DNA of 64,000 nt, taken from NCBI GenBank assembly GCA_025451235.1, contig JANWKT010000014.1, forward strand, positions 186,001-250,000. Direction: 5' to 3'. This stretch comes from Flavobacteriales bacterium. Lineage in GTDB: Bacteria; Bacteroidota; Bacteroidia; CAIKAF01. Below the pieces are notes generated by a model, which did not search any database, was not told where the DNA came from, and saw nothing but the letters and a program-made list of their open reading frames with translations. The translations under genes and the position numbers were made by a program. Below are positions 26,681-34,996 of this stretch, in pieces. How positions within the stretch are numbered: the first letter of the stretch is position 1; every line of letters begins with the position of its first letter.

Positions 26681-27591
26681 ACTACATTACTTTTAATGAT
26701 GATAATAACTATGTATAGAACAGCCGCTATTGCCGAAATACTTATAATGTACTGGGGGTTTCTTGCCATTTTATTTCTTGGCTTGAAAGATTCAAAAACT
26801 CCGATGCTGATGGCCAGCATAAATTGAAATACCATAAACAAAGGGATTTTATAATATAATGCAAGATGCCCTGGAATAACAAGATTGCATATCAATGACC
26901 CAAAGACAGCAAACTTGAAAGCTGAGGTAAGCTTGATCAAACCTAAATCAAAACCACTATGATCCAGCACCATTACCTCATGTACCATGGTTAACTCGAG
27001 GTGGGTGTTTGGATCATCTGTAGGGATTCTGCTATTTTCAATTAAAAGGAACATGAACAATATCAGTATCGAAATGGTGATCACAACGATCACAGATGCT
27101 ATGTGTTCGTTTTCGTAGATGGAAAGAAAAATGTCGTGAAAATTCGTATGACCCGTAAATATGCAAAGTGTTCCCATGAGAAGAAAAAAGGCAGGCTCAA
27201 GTAAAGCGTTGTACAACACTTCCCTATTGGCGCCCATTCCCTCGAATCCACTGGAAACATCCAATGCTGCGACGACCAGAATAAATCTTCCTAATCCGAG
27301 TAAGTATAGCATAAAAACGAAATCTCCGTCAAAAGAGAAAAAGGAAGGTTCGCCGGCAAATGGAATTAACAAAAAAGCGGTTAATACACAAGCAAAATTT
27401 ACCGAAGCCGAAATTTGAAACACGAAGCTGGATGAGTTACTGTATACACTTCCTTTTTTCAATAGTCGCCATGCATCGAAAATAAACTGATATATCTTGG
27501 GCCCTTTTCGTCCGGATAAAATAGCTTTTGTTTTATCAATGGTACCAGGATAAAGAAATGCGCAAATTAAAACCAAAAAGAAGGCTAACAT
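26677..27591 (-). CDS. HyfC/NuoH-like membrane subunit
   Basis: The 304-residue protein has about eight transmembrane segments and the NuoH/HyfC loop ENSRIPTDDPNTHLELTMVHEVMVLDHSG. That loop contains the acidic residues lining the channel that links the soluble arm to the membrane arm in complex I and group 4 hydrogenases. This linker is intact even though the redox subunits have lost their metal ligands. It lies 1 nt after the HyfB-like gene. Confidence 0.9.
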   Translation of the reverse strand: MLAFFLVLICAFLYPGTIDKTKAILSGRKGPKIYQFIFDAWRLLKKGSVYSNSSSFVFQISASVNFACVLTAFLLIPFAGEPSFFSFDGDFVFMLYLLGLGRFILVVAALDVSSGFEGMGANREVLYNALLEPAFFLLMGTLCIFTGHTNFHDIFLSIYENEHIASVIVVITISILILFMFLLIENSRIPTDDPNTHLELTMVHEVMVLDHSGFDLGLIKLTSAFKFAVFGSLICNLVIPGHLALYYKIPLFMVFQFMLAISIGVFESFKPRNKMARNPQYIISISAIAAVLYIVIIIIKSNVV

Positions 27592-27592
27592 C

Positions 27593-29608
27593 TTATATAA
27601 AATTAAATGCGGTTAACAATGCTATTAAAATCAAAAAGGCCAACGGATAGATAAGGTAATGCTGTATCCTACCTGTTTGAGCCAAACCGATTTTTGGTAT
27701 TTTTTGTAAAAGGAAATGGATAGGTCTCAGAATACTGTATTCCTCCAGCCGATCCTTGGTTTCCGTAGAAAATTTTCGTTCTCCAGGAAATATTTCCTCC
27801 TCTTTATAAAGTTGGAATGTGTTGGTTTCTTTTAACAACGGACTTACAATATGCTTTAATGGAGCGGCATAGGAAGTAGATGTATATTGATGTTTAGCAT
27901 CCCCTGCGCTATAGCCGCAACCCCAGGTGGGGCCATAGGATACCTTTACTTTCTTTTGCTGCCAATAGCGTATACCCAGGACGATAAATAGGATAGTAAC
28001 AAGAATAAAACTCAACAAACCGAATTTTTCGAAGACGGTCATTTGTGTTTCGAAGACCTCTTTATCCAGAGGCATATATTTAAATGCAGATAGTGCATGA
28101 GAAATTTCCGGTAAAAGAACGACCGGAGCCAGGCCTAATCCTAACATTAAAAACGTATTTAAAAAAGCTGGGAATAGCATCGTTCTTGGCGGTTCGTGTA
28201 AAGGTTGTGGATAAGTTTTTCTTGAAGTGCCTAAGAAGGATAATCCAAATGCTTTGGTAAGTGCATATACGCAGATCCCACCTGATATTGCCATCACAAT
28301 AATTGCCAGGATGGAAACAATGGAAACGAAGAAATTCCCACTGGCAATGGCTTTAAAAATGCCTTTATAGATAAGAAATTCTGAAACGAACCCGTTAAGT
28401 GGTGGTAAAGCGCATAACGCCAAACTTCCGATGAGAAAAAAAGCGGCCGTATAAGGCATCTTCTTGGCAAGTCCCCCCAGCTCATTGATATTTCTGGTTT
28501 CCGTAATTTTCTCAATATTTCCCGACAACATGAATAACATGGATTTATAGAGAGAATGATTAAGTACGTGAAAAATTGCACCTGTAAGGCCCAATACTGC
28601 CAGGGCATTGATATGAAATGCTTTTCCTAAGATGGATAATGATATTCCTAGGCATATGATCCCTATATTTTCAATAGAGGAATATGCCAATAGTTTTTTT
28701 ATATCCCTTTGAAAAACGGCCATTGAAATAGAAAATAAAATAGTGATCATAGAAATGATGGCCATGGTTAATCCAATCTCATATAATTGATATTGCACAT
28801 GAGTGAGGACCCTCAGAATTCCGTATATGCCCATTTTTATCATTACTCCGCTCATCATGCCAGAAACATAGGCTGGGGCAGCAGGGTGTGCATGTGGTAA
28901 CCAGGTATGAAATGGAATAAGTCCTGCTTTTATACTGAATCCAATAAAAAATACAAGGAACAATGGAAAGTTATTGTTGGACGAAAAATAATAAGGTAAA
29001 GCATCAAACCCCCATATCCCTGTTTGCTTATTGGCAATTAAGAATCCTGCCAATAAGAATAAAAAACCAATATGCATTTGAACCAGGTAGTTAATAGCTA
29101 TTTTCATAATCTTGGCTTTTTCGCCATGAAATGCTACTAGCACAAAGGATGAAAGTGACATCAGCTCCCAAATAAAAAGAAACATAAAGCCATCCTTCAA
29201 CATGGTGAGGAGGAGCATGCATAAGTATAACAGGAACAACGAAAAATAATGCATACTCATGCCTAAAGGACTTTTAACCCCCAGGTATCTTTTCAAATAT
29301 CCATGAGAATATACAAATGCTCCCAACGAGACAACATTGATCATGAGTATGAATAATGCCGTGATCTGATCTATAAATAGTTGAGGGATCAGGCTCCAAA
29401 AGCTGAAAACCTGCTCTGATATATTGAACGAAAGAGAGGTAACTTTTTCTTGGTGCGAAAAAATTACTCCCAATGCCCAGAAACTGGTAACAGTCATAAT
29501 GGCAAGGATCGGCAGCATGATGGCATAGTATTTCAATTTTATTGGAAAGAGAAATACCAGTAAAGACAATACAATGGCCGATTGAAATATGATTAAATCA
29601 ATTTGCAT
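27593..29608 (-). CDS. HyfB/NuoL-like proton-translocating membrane subunit
   Basis: The 671-residue protein has about 16 transmembrane segments and is the first gene of the operon. The translocation residues are present: Glu in FIWELMSLSSF, Lys in SIKAGLIPFHTWLPHAHPAAPA, and Lys in NHSLYKSMLF. The LLAYSSIENIGI motif and the C-terminal cytoplasmic or lateral extension match HyfB length. Only two antiporter-type subunits (this one and the HyfF-like) are encoded, with no HyfD and no separate HyfA. No hyp maturation gene lies in the window. Confidence 0.92.
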   Translation of the reverse strand: MQIDLIIFQSAIVLSLLVFLFPIKLKYYAIMLPILAIMTVTSFWALGVIFSHQEKVTSLSFNISEQVFSFWSLIPQLFIDQITALFILMINVVSLGAFVYSHGYLKRYLGVKSPLGMSMHYFSLFLLYLCMLLLTMLKDGFMFLFIWELMSLSSFVLVAFHGEKAKIMKIAINYLVQMHIGFLFLLAGFLIANKQTGIWGFDALPYYFSSNNNFPLFLVFFIGFSIKAGLIPFHTWLPHAHPAAPAYVSGMMSGVMIKMGIYGILRVLTHVQYQLYEIGLTMAIISMITILFSISMAVFQRDIKKLLAYSSIENIGIICLGISLSILGKAFHINALAVLGLTGAIFHVLNHSLYKSMLFMLSGNIEKITETRNINELGGLAKKMPYTAAFFLIGSLALCALPPLNGFVSEFLIYKGIFKAIASGNFFVSIVSILAIIVMAISGGICVYALTKAFGLSFLGTSRKTYPQPLHEPPRTMLFPAFLNTFLMLGLGLAPVVLLPEISHALSAFKYMPLDKEVFETQMTVFEKFGLLSFILVTILFIVLGIRYWQQKKVKVSYGPTWGCGYSAGDAKHQYTSTSYAAPLKHIVSPLLKETNTFQLYKEEEIFPGERKFSTETKDRLEEYSILRPIHFLLQKIPKIGLAQTGRIQHYLIYPLAFLILIALLTAFNFI

Positions 29609-29685
29609 ACAAATGCATCTTAGTATTTGAATAATTAAAAACTAATTAAAATATGTAATCCAGTAATCAGGAGAAAAATGAATGA

Positions 29686-30039
29686 TCAAATAAGAATAGA
29701 TCTGACCTGGATAAAAATGGGGATAGAATGATTGTATGAAATATTGGAGACTTGATGAATATAATTTGCCCCTAATATATTTTTAATATACTTATTTTCA
29801 AGAAGTACATTTTCAAAATCCGGAAATTTAAATTCAATATTTGACTTACTTTCTGTATCTTCAGATTCGCTTGAAACCTCAATAAATATAGGGGTTCTGT
29901 TATGATTGTAGTCGTTCGAATGTGTGGATGGATCATGAATGGTGGTGACGCATCTCCAATCTGTATTTTTTTCTATCTGAGCAAAAAAGCTGCTCAAAAA
30001 AATACTGAATAAAATAAAAATGGCAATAAACTTTTTCAT
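29686..30039 (-). CDS. Small secreted protein, unknown function
   Basis: The product of 117 residues starts at the ATG at 30039, chosen because the signal peptide KKFIAIFILFSIFLSSFFAQ follows it; an earlier ATG at 30057 is possible. The mature part is short, with an acidic Ser/Glu/Asp stretch (SSESEDTESK). No family is recognised. A -7 box lies at 30072-30079. The position directly upstream of the hydrogenase-like operon on the same strand may be chance. Confidence 0.6.
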   Translation of the reverse strand: MKKFIAIFILFSIFLSSFFAQIEKNTDWRCVTTIHDPSTHSNDYNHNRTPIFIEVSSESEDTESKSNIEFKFPDFENVLLENKYIKNILGANYIHQVSNISYNHSIPIFIQVRSILI

Positions 30040-30071
30040 GATTTTGACAATACTCAAAACATACTACACAA

Positions 30072-30079
30072 CAAAGGTA
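30072..30079 (-). promoter_or_regulatory. -7 box of the small secreted protein gene
   Basis: On the minus strand this reads TACCTTTG, matching TAnnTTTG, 32 nt before the ATG at 30039. Confidence 0.45.
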
Positions 30080-30153
30080 TATTTAAAGCAAATGCCTGCA
30101 TACAGATTTTATCAAATCTGTATTTTCACTTAGTATAGCTTAACTCATGCCTA

Positions 30154-31398
30154 TTATTTAATCAGCCAGCTGGTAGGATTTTGTGTTGCTGATCCATAAC
30201 GAACCTGAAAATTAATATAGGTTTCGCCTTCTGAATTGGTAGCTGCCGTACCAATTTTTTGTTCCGTGCCCACATCATTACCTTTGGAAACACTCACTTG
30301 TGACAAATGTGAGTAAACTGTCAAATAGTCTCCATGCCTTATGATGACCACGTTTTCGTATCCATCTACTTTAAATATTCCACTGATGGTTCCTTTATAT
30401 ACAGCCCTTACGGCTCCTCCTGGATCGGTTGAAATATTGATCCCATCGTTTTTTACTTCTACTTTGTCGAGTACCGGATGTTGATGAACTCCATACTTAC
30501 CTGTAATTACACCCTTCGTAACCGGCCAACTTAGTTTTCCTTTGTTCGATTCAAACCCGTTTGAATTTGAGCTTCCCTGAGTATTGGTCACTTCTGTTTT
30601 AGTATTCGTTGTTTTTGTATTAGAATTCTTCGAATTAGAGTTCGTTTTGGTTTCTTTTTTCTTCACCGAAGGGAGTTTTTCGATAATAGAATTGATTTTT
30701 GAAGCCAAAGCATCTCTTTCTTTTTCCTGTTTTTTAACCTGTGCCAGCAACTCTTTTTCCTTTTTCTTCAGTTTCTTCAACACTTCATCCTTTTCCTTCT
30801 TCTCACTCTCAAGCATTTTCAGTTCATTATTCTTTTCATTGATCGTCAACTCTTTCTCGACCTTCGAATTTCTGAGTTGGCCAATTTTGGAAAGAAGCTC
30901 ATTTTTACTATAAGCCAGCGATTTTGACTGGACCAGCCTCAATTCATTTATTTGCTTATAATAACGATACCTTCTCACTGCCTGGTTAAAGCTTTTCGCG
31001 GATAGAATAAACATCCATGTAGAGGTGGTATGCCTGGTTTTCCATGCCTGGACCACCATTTTTGAATAACTTTTCTTTAATGTTACGAGCTGATCTTCCA
31101 ACGAACTGACCTGTTTCTGGTTTATATTCATTTCTTCAGCGATCAGTTGAAGTTCTTGGGTATAGTTATTTACCAGTTCTTCCCTTGACTCAATGCTTGT
31201 ATTGATCTTTTCTATTTGCTGCAAGGAAGCGTCCTGATTTTTTTTGTTCTTTTTGATCAAAGACTGTGTATAATTGATATCCTTCTGAAGTTTTTTCTTT
31301 TTGTTCTGAAGTTGGGTCTTATTTTGGGAGTATGCAACAGAAGATAAAGCCAAACAAAGGAGGATGCCGATATGTATTGTGTATTTTACAGCTTTCAT
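30154..31398 (-). CDS. EnvC-like murein hydrolase activator, degenerate M23 domain
   Basis: The ATG at 31398 precedes the signal peptide KYTIHIGILLCLALSSVAYS; the earlier ATG at 31416 lies upstream of the promoter box and is rejected. The 414-residue protein has a long coiled coil (about residues 25-240), a Ser/Asn/Thr linker and a C-terminal LytM/M23 fold. The zinc-ligand positions are altered (NDGINI where HKGIDI is usual, INFQVR where a His is usual), as in EnvC, which activates amidases without being catalytic. The amidase at 10770 is a plausible target. Confidence 0.88.
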   Translation of the reverse strand: MKAVKYTIHIGILLCLALSSVAYSQNKTQLQNKKKKLQKDINYTQSLIKKNKKNQDASLQQIEKINTSIESREELVNNYTQELQLIAEEMNINQKQVSSLEDQLVTLKKSYSKMVVQAWKTRHTTSTWMFILSAKSFNQAVRRYRYYKQINELRLVQSKSLAYSKNELLSKIGQLRNSKVEKELTINEKNNELKMLESEKKEKDEVLKKLKKKEKELLAQVKKQEKERDALASKINSIIEKLPSVKKKETKTNSNSKNSNTKTTNTKTEVTNTQGSSNSNGFESNKGKLSWPVTKGVITGKYGVHQHPVLDKVEVKNDGINISTDPGGAVRAVYKGTISGIFKVDGYENVVIIRHGDYLTVYSHLSQVSVSKGNDVGTEQKIGTAATNSEGETYINFQVRYGSATQNPTSWLIK

Positions 31399-31402
31399 AC
31401 TA

Positions 31403-31410
31403 CAAATATA
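31403..31410 (-). promoter_or_regulatory. -7 box of the EnvC-like gene
   Basis: On the minus strand this reads TATATTTG and ends 4 nt before the ATG at 31398. Transcription would begin at or very near the start codon. Confidence 0.6.
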
Positions 31411-31516
31411 GTACACCCGCTATTGCCAATAGTTCAGGGTGCTCTATACTATTAACGTATAATAGTTAATAAATAGTATATGGCTAACTCAAAAATGCAG
31501 GTTTTAACGACGATTT

Positions 31517-31990
31517 AATAGAACACGGATGACGCAGATGTTACGGATTTAAACGGATTGTAACTTCTTCCTATCATTGGTGAAAATTTTCCTTTTAAAC
31601 TGTGGGGATTTGCCAAAATTCAAAAGAAGCCCAATTTCTATTTCAGTTGCTTTTAAATAGTTAATTAATTGCAGTTCATGCTCCTCTGCCAGGTTTTCTG
31701 CTGCTTTCAGCTCAAGAATAATGGAGTCATTTACCATAATATCTGCATAATACTCACCAACAATTTGAGTATTGTAATATACTTGTATGGGTCTTTGCTT
31801 GATACAAAACAGGCCCATGGCCCTTAATTCCATAAATAATGCGTTTTCGTAAACTTTCTCTAAAAAGCCAAATCCCAACTCATTATATACTTTATAAAAT
31901 GCCCGTATAATTTTCTCGGTTAGGTCTTTATTTTGAAGCTCCATTTTTATCCGTTTTTATCCGTAACATCTGCGTCATCCGTGTTCTATT
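31517..31990. mobile_element. GxxExxY gene unit bounded by 42-bp terminal inverted repeats
   Basis: The left end (31517-31558) reads aatagaacacggatgacgca and onward; the right end (31949-31990) is its reverse complement. The outer 32 bp are identical, followed by 2 mismatches and 8 more matching bases. The single gene inside starts 4 nt inside the right repeat's inner edge and stops inside the left repeat. The unit lies 3 nt after the stop of the S24 regulator. No transposase is present, so if mobile it must be moved in trans. No target duplication is evident. Confidence 0.7.
31549..31944 (-). CDS. GxxExxY protein
   Basis: The 131-residue protein belongs to the GxxExxY family, a PD-(D/E)XK-nuclease-like fold. 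The signature is GFLEKVYENAL. The core nuclease-like residues are in YYADIMVNDSIILELKAAENL (Asp, Glu, Lys). Its cellular role is unknown. The gene is embedded in long inverted repeats, and its C-terminal codons (QSV and stop) lie inside the left repeat, so the reading frame and the repeat have evolved together. Confidence 0.9.
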   Translation of the reverse strand: MELQNKDLTEKIIRAFYKVYNELGFGFLEKVYENALFMELRAMGLFCIKQRPIQVYYNTQIVGEYYADIMVNDSIILELKAAENLAEEHELQLINYLKATEIEIGLLLNFGKSPQFKRKIFTNDRKKLQSV

Positions 31991-31993
31991 GTA

Positions 31994-32821
31994 TTATTCA
32001 GGCGCCTTATTATTTGGCAGATTCTCAATCTTTTGCTGCATATTCAATATATCTTTTTGCAGGTTTTGTAAGGCTTTGGTCAGATCCTTATCGCTGTCTT
32101 CCTGCAATTCGAGGTTTTCACTCATATAGTTCACAAATTTCCAGATTTCTAGGATATCACTGATATGAACATCATAAGGTGAATACATGGGATTGGTGCT
32201 ACAGAGGGTAAGAGTTTGGGTTTCCTGGATCTTATTATAAGCTATTTTAAATACGACCCCTTCATCTTTGGTGACAATAATATATGGCTGACCATTTTTT
32301 ATACTTTCCCAGTTCTGTACATACTCTCCTGTAACATAGCTTCCATCAGCCACAGGAGGCATAGAATCTCCACTGATTTGAAAAGCCCTGTATTTTTTAC
32401 TCTTACTTAAAAAGGGAAGTTGAAAAGTAGGTAATACCCTGATATATTCCGGATCTGCATAACCAGCAGTATAACCGGCCTTGGCCTTCATAGGTACCAA
32501 CTCCACATTGTCATTGTTCTCACTATCAATGGTAGTGGCCAATATCCTGAGTTTTTTACCGGTAATATCAGTATCAAATCCTTTTTCCAGTTCGCTCAGG
32601 TAAAATTCCGAAATGGTCATGAGGTCTAGGGTAATGAGTTTATCAATGGTGATTTTAAAAAACCTGGAAAAACGGGTGAGGGTTTCAAGGCTTGGTTCAA
32701 CGGTTCCCAATTCATAAGCACTCAAGGTGGACCTTTTTAAACCAAGTGCTCCTGCCATTTCTTCCTGTGAACGCTTTTTGCGTTTACGGAGCAATTGAAT
32801 ATTTTTAGCAAAGTATATCAT
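31994..32821 (-). CDS. XRE-type regulator with S24 peptidase-like domain
   Basis: The 275-residue protein has an N-terminal HTH_3 DNA-binding domain (about residues 6-60; RSQEEMAGALGLKRSTLSAYELGTVEPS) and a C-terminal LexA/CI-like S24 domain (about 105-225). The nucleophile Ser is in ISGDSMPP and the general-base Lys in VVFKIAYNK; Ala-Gly sites for self-cleavage occur in MKAKAGYTAGYADP. A helical tail follows. The layout is that of a stress- or damage-responsive repressor. It likely binds the half-site array at 32864-32892 in its own promoter (inference). Confidence 0.87.
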   Translation of the reverse strand: MIYFAKNIQLLRKRKKRSQEEMAGALGLKRSTLSAYELGTVEPSLETLTRFSRFFKITIDKLITLDLMTISEFYLSELEKGFDTDITGKKLRILATTIDSENNDNVELVPMKAKAGYTAGYADPEYIRVLPTFQLPFLSKSKKYRAFQISGDSMPPVADGSYVTGEYVQNWESIKNGQPYIIVTKDEGVVFKIAYNKIQETQTLTLCSTNPMYSPYDVHISDILEIWKFVNYMSENLELQEDSDKDLTKALQNLQKDILNMQQKIENLPNNKAPE

Positions 32822-32838
32822 AAAAAAATTATTTATAG

Positions 32839-32846
32839 CAAATGTA
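32839..32846 (-). promoter_or_regulatory. Promoter of the S24 regulator
   Basis: On the minus strand this reads TACATTTG, with TTG (32867-32869 on the plus strand as CAA) 20 nt upstream. It is a complete Bacteroidota-type promoter. Confidence 0.65.
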
Positions 32847-32863
32847 TACTCCGTCGACTAAAT

Positions 32864-32892
32864 TGTCAATAGTACTGACAGTAAACTTGTCA
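32864..32892. promoter_or_regulatory. Putative operator: three TGTCA/TGACA half-sites, 12-bp spacing
   Basis: TGTCA at 32864, TGACA at 32876 and TGTCA at 32888 are exactly 12 bp apart, overlapping the -33 region of the regulator promoter. The first two form the palindrome TGTCA-N7-TGACA. The array lies between the regulator and the divergent phosphodiesterase gene. Confidence 0.4.
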
Positions 32893-32919
32893 AAAAATTA
32901 TTAATATATTGGTATTCAA

Positions 32920-33768
32920 TTGAATAAAATTATTAAAATATTGTATTTCTCTGCCTTTTTCTTACAGACTTTATGGGGGCAGCCGGCCATACCTTGCGGA
33001 CATTCGCATAACGATTATATGCAAAGCAGACCTTTATATACAGCTATTGAATTAGGATATGGAAGCATAGAAATTGATGTTTGTCTGGATAAAAACAATC
33101 AGCTAAAAGTATCACATGATCCCGTTGTGCTTTCTTCAAAAAAAACGATCGAGGAAATGTATTTTGAACCGATCGTAAAAATGATTGAACAGAAGGATAC
33201 GGTTTTTAGGTACAATAATAATTATCCCCTAATACTAATGATAGATATTAAAACAAATGGAGATAGCGCATATAAATATTTGAAGCCGGTGCTTGATAAA
33301 TATGAACCATATATTACCCAATACAATTACAAAAAAGATTCCGTTATCAAAGCTCCTCTTAAAATTTGTTTATCTGGGAATAAGCCAACTACACCTGTAG
33401 TGGAAGCGGAAGAATGGCAACTGGTAAAAAATGATGTAAGTATGCCTTATCCTGTGCACCAGGAGTTTCTTGATTTTGCAGCCTCTGTGTACATGTTGGA
33501 TGTGTTGTTTACCATTGAAAGAAGAAGCGTACCATATTTTAAATTTTTAAAGTATAATGGGATTGGTGAGCCTGGCAAGAGAGACCAACTGGCTTTGGAA
33601 TGGTATGTAACTGCCACACATAAAAAAAATAAACAGGTGCGGTTTTATGCGGCAGGTAATAATAAAAAAATTTGGAAATACTTATTGGATGGAGGAGTGG
33701 ATTGGATCAATATTGATCACCTGAAAAAGTTTGCCCGATTTTACAAAGGTTATTTGAAAACTAAATAG
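32920..33768 (+). CDS. Secreted PI-PLC / glycerophosphodiester phosphodiesterase-like protein
   Basis: The 282-residue protein has a signal peptide (KIIKILYFSAFFLQTLWG) and a TIM-barrel phosphodiesterase motif series: PCGHSHNDYMQSRPL, SIEIDV and VSHDPV (His, Glu, Asp and His). No ATG precedes the signal peptide, so TTG at 32920 is taken as the start. The family hydrolyses phosphodiester lipids or their head groups. It is divergent from the S24 regulator, with the putative operator between them. Confidence 0.86.
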   Translation: MNKIIKILYFSAFFLQTLWGQPAIPCGHSHNDYMQSRPLYTAIELGYGSIEIDVCLDKNNQLKVSHDPVVLSSKKTIEEMYFEPIVKMIEQKDTVFRYNNNYPLILMIDIKTNGDSAYKYLKPVLDKYEPYITQYNYKKDSVIKAPLKICLSGNKPTTPVVEAEEWQLVKNDVSMPYPVHQEFLDFAASVYMLDVLFTIERRSVPYFKFLKYNGIGEPGKRDQLALEWYVTATHKKNKQVRFYAAGNNKKIWKYLLDGGVDWINIDHLKKFARFYKGYLKTK

Positions 33769-33797
33769 TGTAAGGGATAGAGTGTTTTTTTTCAAGC

Positions 33798-33858
33798 CTG
33801 CGAACCACAGTTGGAGCGGATCGTAGTTCATAGGTTCGCATGGTTTTATTCGTACTTC
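33798..33858. repeat. Degenerate tacgaac repeat, copy C
   Basis: Sequence such as TGCGAACC, GTAGTTCATAGGTTCG and TTCGTACTTC resembles copies A and B but pairs poorly. It lies between two same-strand genes (33768 and 33908), so a terminator role there would be one-directional. Confidence 0.5.
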
Positions 33859-33884
33859 TATGGAGTAGTTCCAAAAAGTTTTAG

Positions 33885-33892
33885 TACGTTTG
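33885..33892 (+). promoter_or_regulatory. -7 box of galE
   Basis: TACGTTTG matches TAnnTTTG, 15 nt before the galE ATG at 33908. The -33 TTG is not evident. Confidence 0.5.
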
Positions 33893-33907
33893 TATATTAC
33901 TCATCAG

Positions 33908-34927
33908 ATGAAAGTATTGGTTACCGGGGGAACCGGTTTTATAGGATCGCATACCATTGTAGAACTCTATGCTGCAGGAATGGATGTGGTGAACGTAGAT
34001 AATCTTTCTAATTCAGAAGCATTCATTAATGATCGGGTAAATGCAATTACCGGTAAACACTCCACTTTTATCAATGCCGATATAACGAATGAAGATAACT
34101 TAAGAAATATTTTTCGCAATCATTCGATTGATGCTGTTATCCACTTTGCAGCTTTTAAAAGCGTAAATGAATCGGTTGAGAAACCACTGGAATATTATAA
34201 AAATAATATTGGGGCTACCATTACTCTTTTAAAAATAATGGATGAATTTAAAGTAACCCAACTTGTATTTTCATCTTCGTGTACTGTATACGGACAACCG
34301 GATGAATTACCGGTTACTGAAGACTCACCTATAAAAGAAGCCGCTACACCCTATGGATATACCAAGCAGGTTTGCGAACAGATCATTATGGATTTTGCGC
34401 ATGCAAATGCCGGTTTTTACAGTGTTATCCTGCGTTATTTTAATCCAGTGGGTGCACACAACAGTGGTACCATTGGTGAGCTTCCAAGGGGAGTTCCCAA
34501 TAACCTGGGCCCCTATATTACACAAACGGCGGCCGGCATAAGAGAAGTATTGAAAATATTCGGAAATGATTACGATACCCCTGATGGAACTTGCGTAAGG
34601 GATTTTATTCATGTATGTGATCTGGCCAAAGCACATGTGGCGGCATTACAAAAGCTCATCAAAGAAAAACCAACACAATCTGTATTGGTTTATAATGTGG
34701 GAACAGGTAAGGGAAATACAGTGCTTGAGGTGGTAAAGGCTTTTGAAAAAGCTACCGGAATTTCGGTTAACTATACCATTACTGGAAGAAGGGAGGGGGA
34801 TATCGAAAAGATCTGGGCCAATGCTGCTAAAGCAGAAAAAGAACTTCACTGGAAGGCCGAAAGATCATTGGAAGAAGCCATGCTGCATGCATGGTTATGG
34901 GAAAAAAATTACCGGAATATTCTTTGA
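33908..34927 (+). CDS. galE: UDP-glucose 4-epimerase
   Basis: GalE interconverts UDP-glucose and UDP-galactose in the cytoplasm using bound NAD+. The 339-residue protein has the Rossmann motif GGTGFIGSH, the SSSCTVYG segment, the catalytic YGYTK (Tyr and Lys) and RYFNPVGAHNSGTIGE. The start at 33908 is preferred over 33890 because the family begins MKVLVTGGTGFIGS and the -7 box overlaps the earlier ATG. It stands alone. Confidence 0.96.
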   Translation: MKVLVTGGTGFIGSHTIVELYAAGMDVVNVDNLSNSEAFINDRVNAITGKHSTFINADITNEDNLRNIFRNHSIDAVIHFAAFKSVNESVEKPLEYYKNNIGATITLLKIMDEFKVTQLVFSSSCTVYGQPDELPVTEDSPIKEAATPYGYTKQVCEQIIMDFAHANAGFYSVILRYFNPVGAHNSGTIGELPRGVPNNLGPYITQTAAGIREVLKIFGNDYDTPDGTCVRDFIHVCDLAKAHVAALQKLIKEKPTQSVLVYNVGTGKGNTVLEVVKAFEKATGISVNYTITGRREGDIEKIWANAAKAEKELHWKAERSLEEAMLHAWLWEKNYRNIL

Positions 34928-34996
34928 AAGTTTGATGCTATCCTGTTTGACGTTCAGATGAGAATTAACCTTTTCAAACCTCAAACTTTGACCACC

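Noticed and set aside
22319-29608. A functional group 4 [NiFe] hydrogenase or formate hydrogenlyase
   Set aside because: Three of four Ni-Fe cysteines and all proximal-cluster cysteines are missing, and no hyp maturation gene or formate dehydrogenase is present in the window.
20591-29608. A DabAB-type CO2-concentrating system
   Set aside because: There is a NuoL-like protein but no DabA (DUF2309) partner; the neighbour is SulP, so only an analogy can be drawn.
31549-31944. Transposase in the inverted-repeat unit
   Set aside because: The gene has the GxxExxY signature and no DDE or HUH transposase motif.
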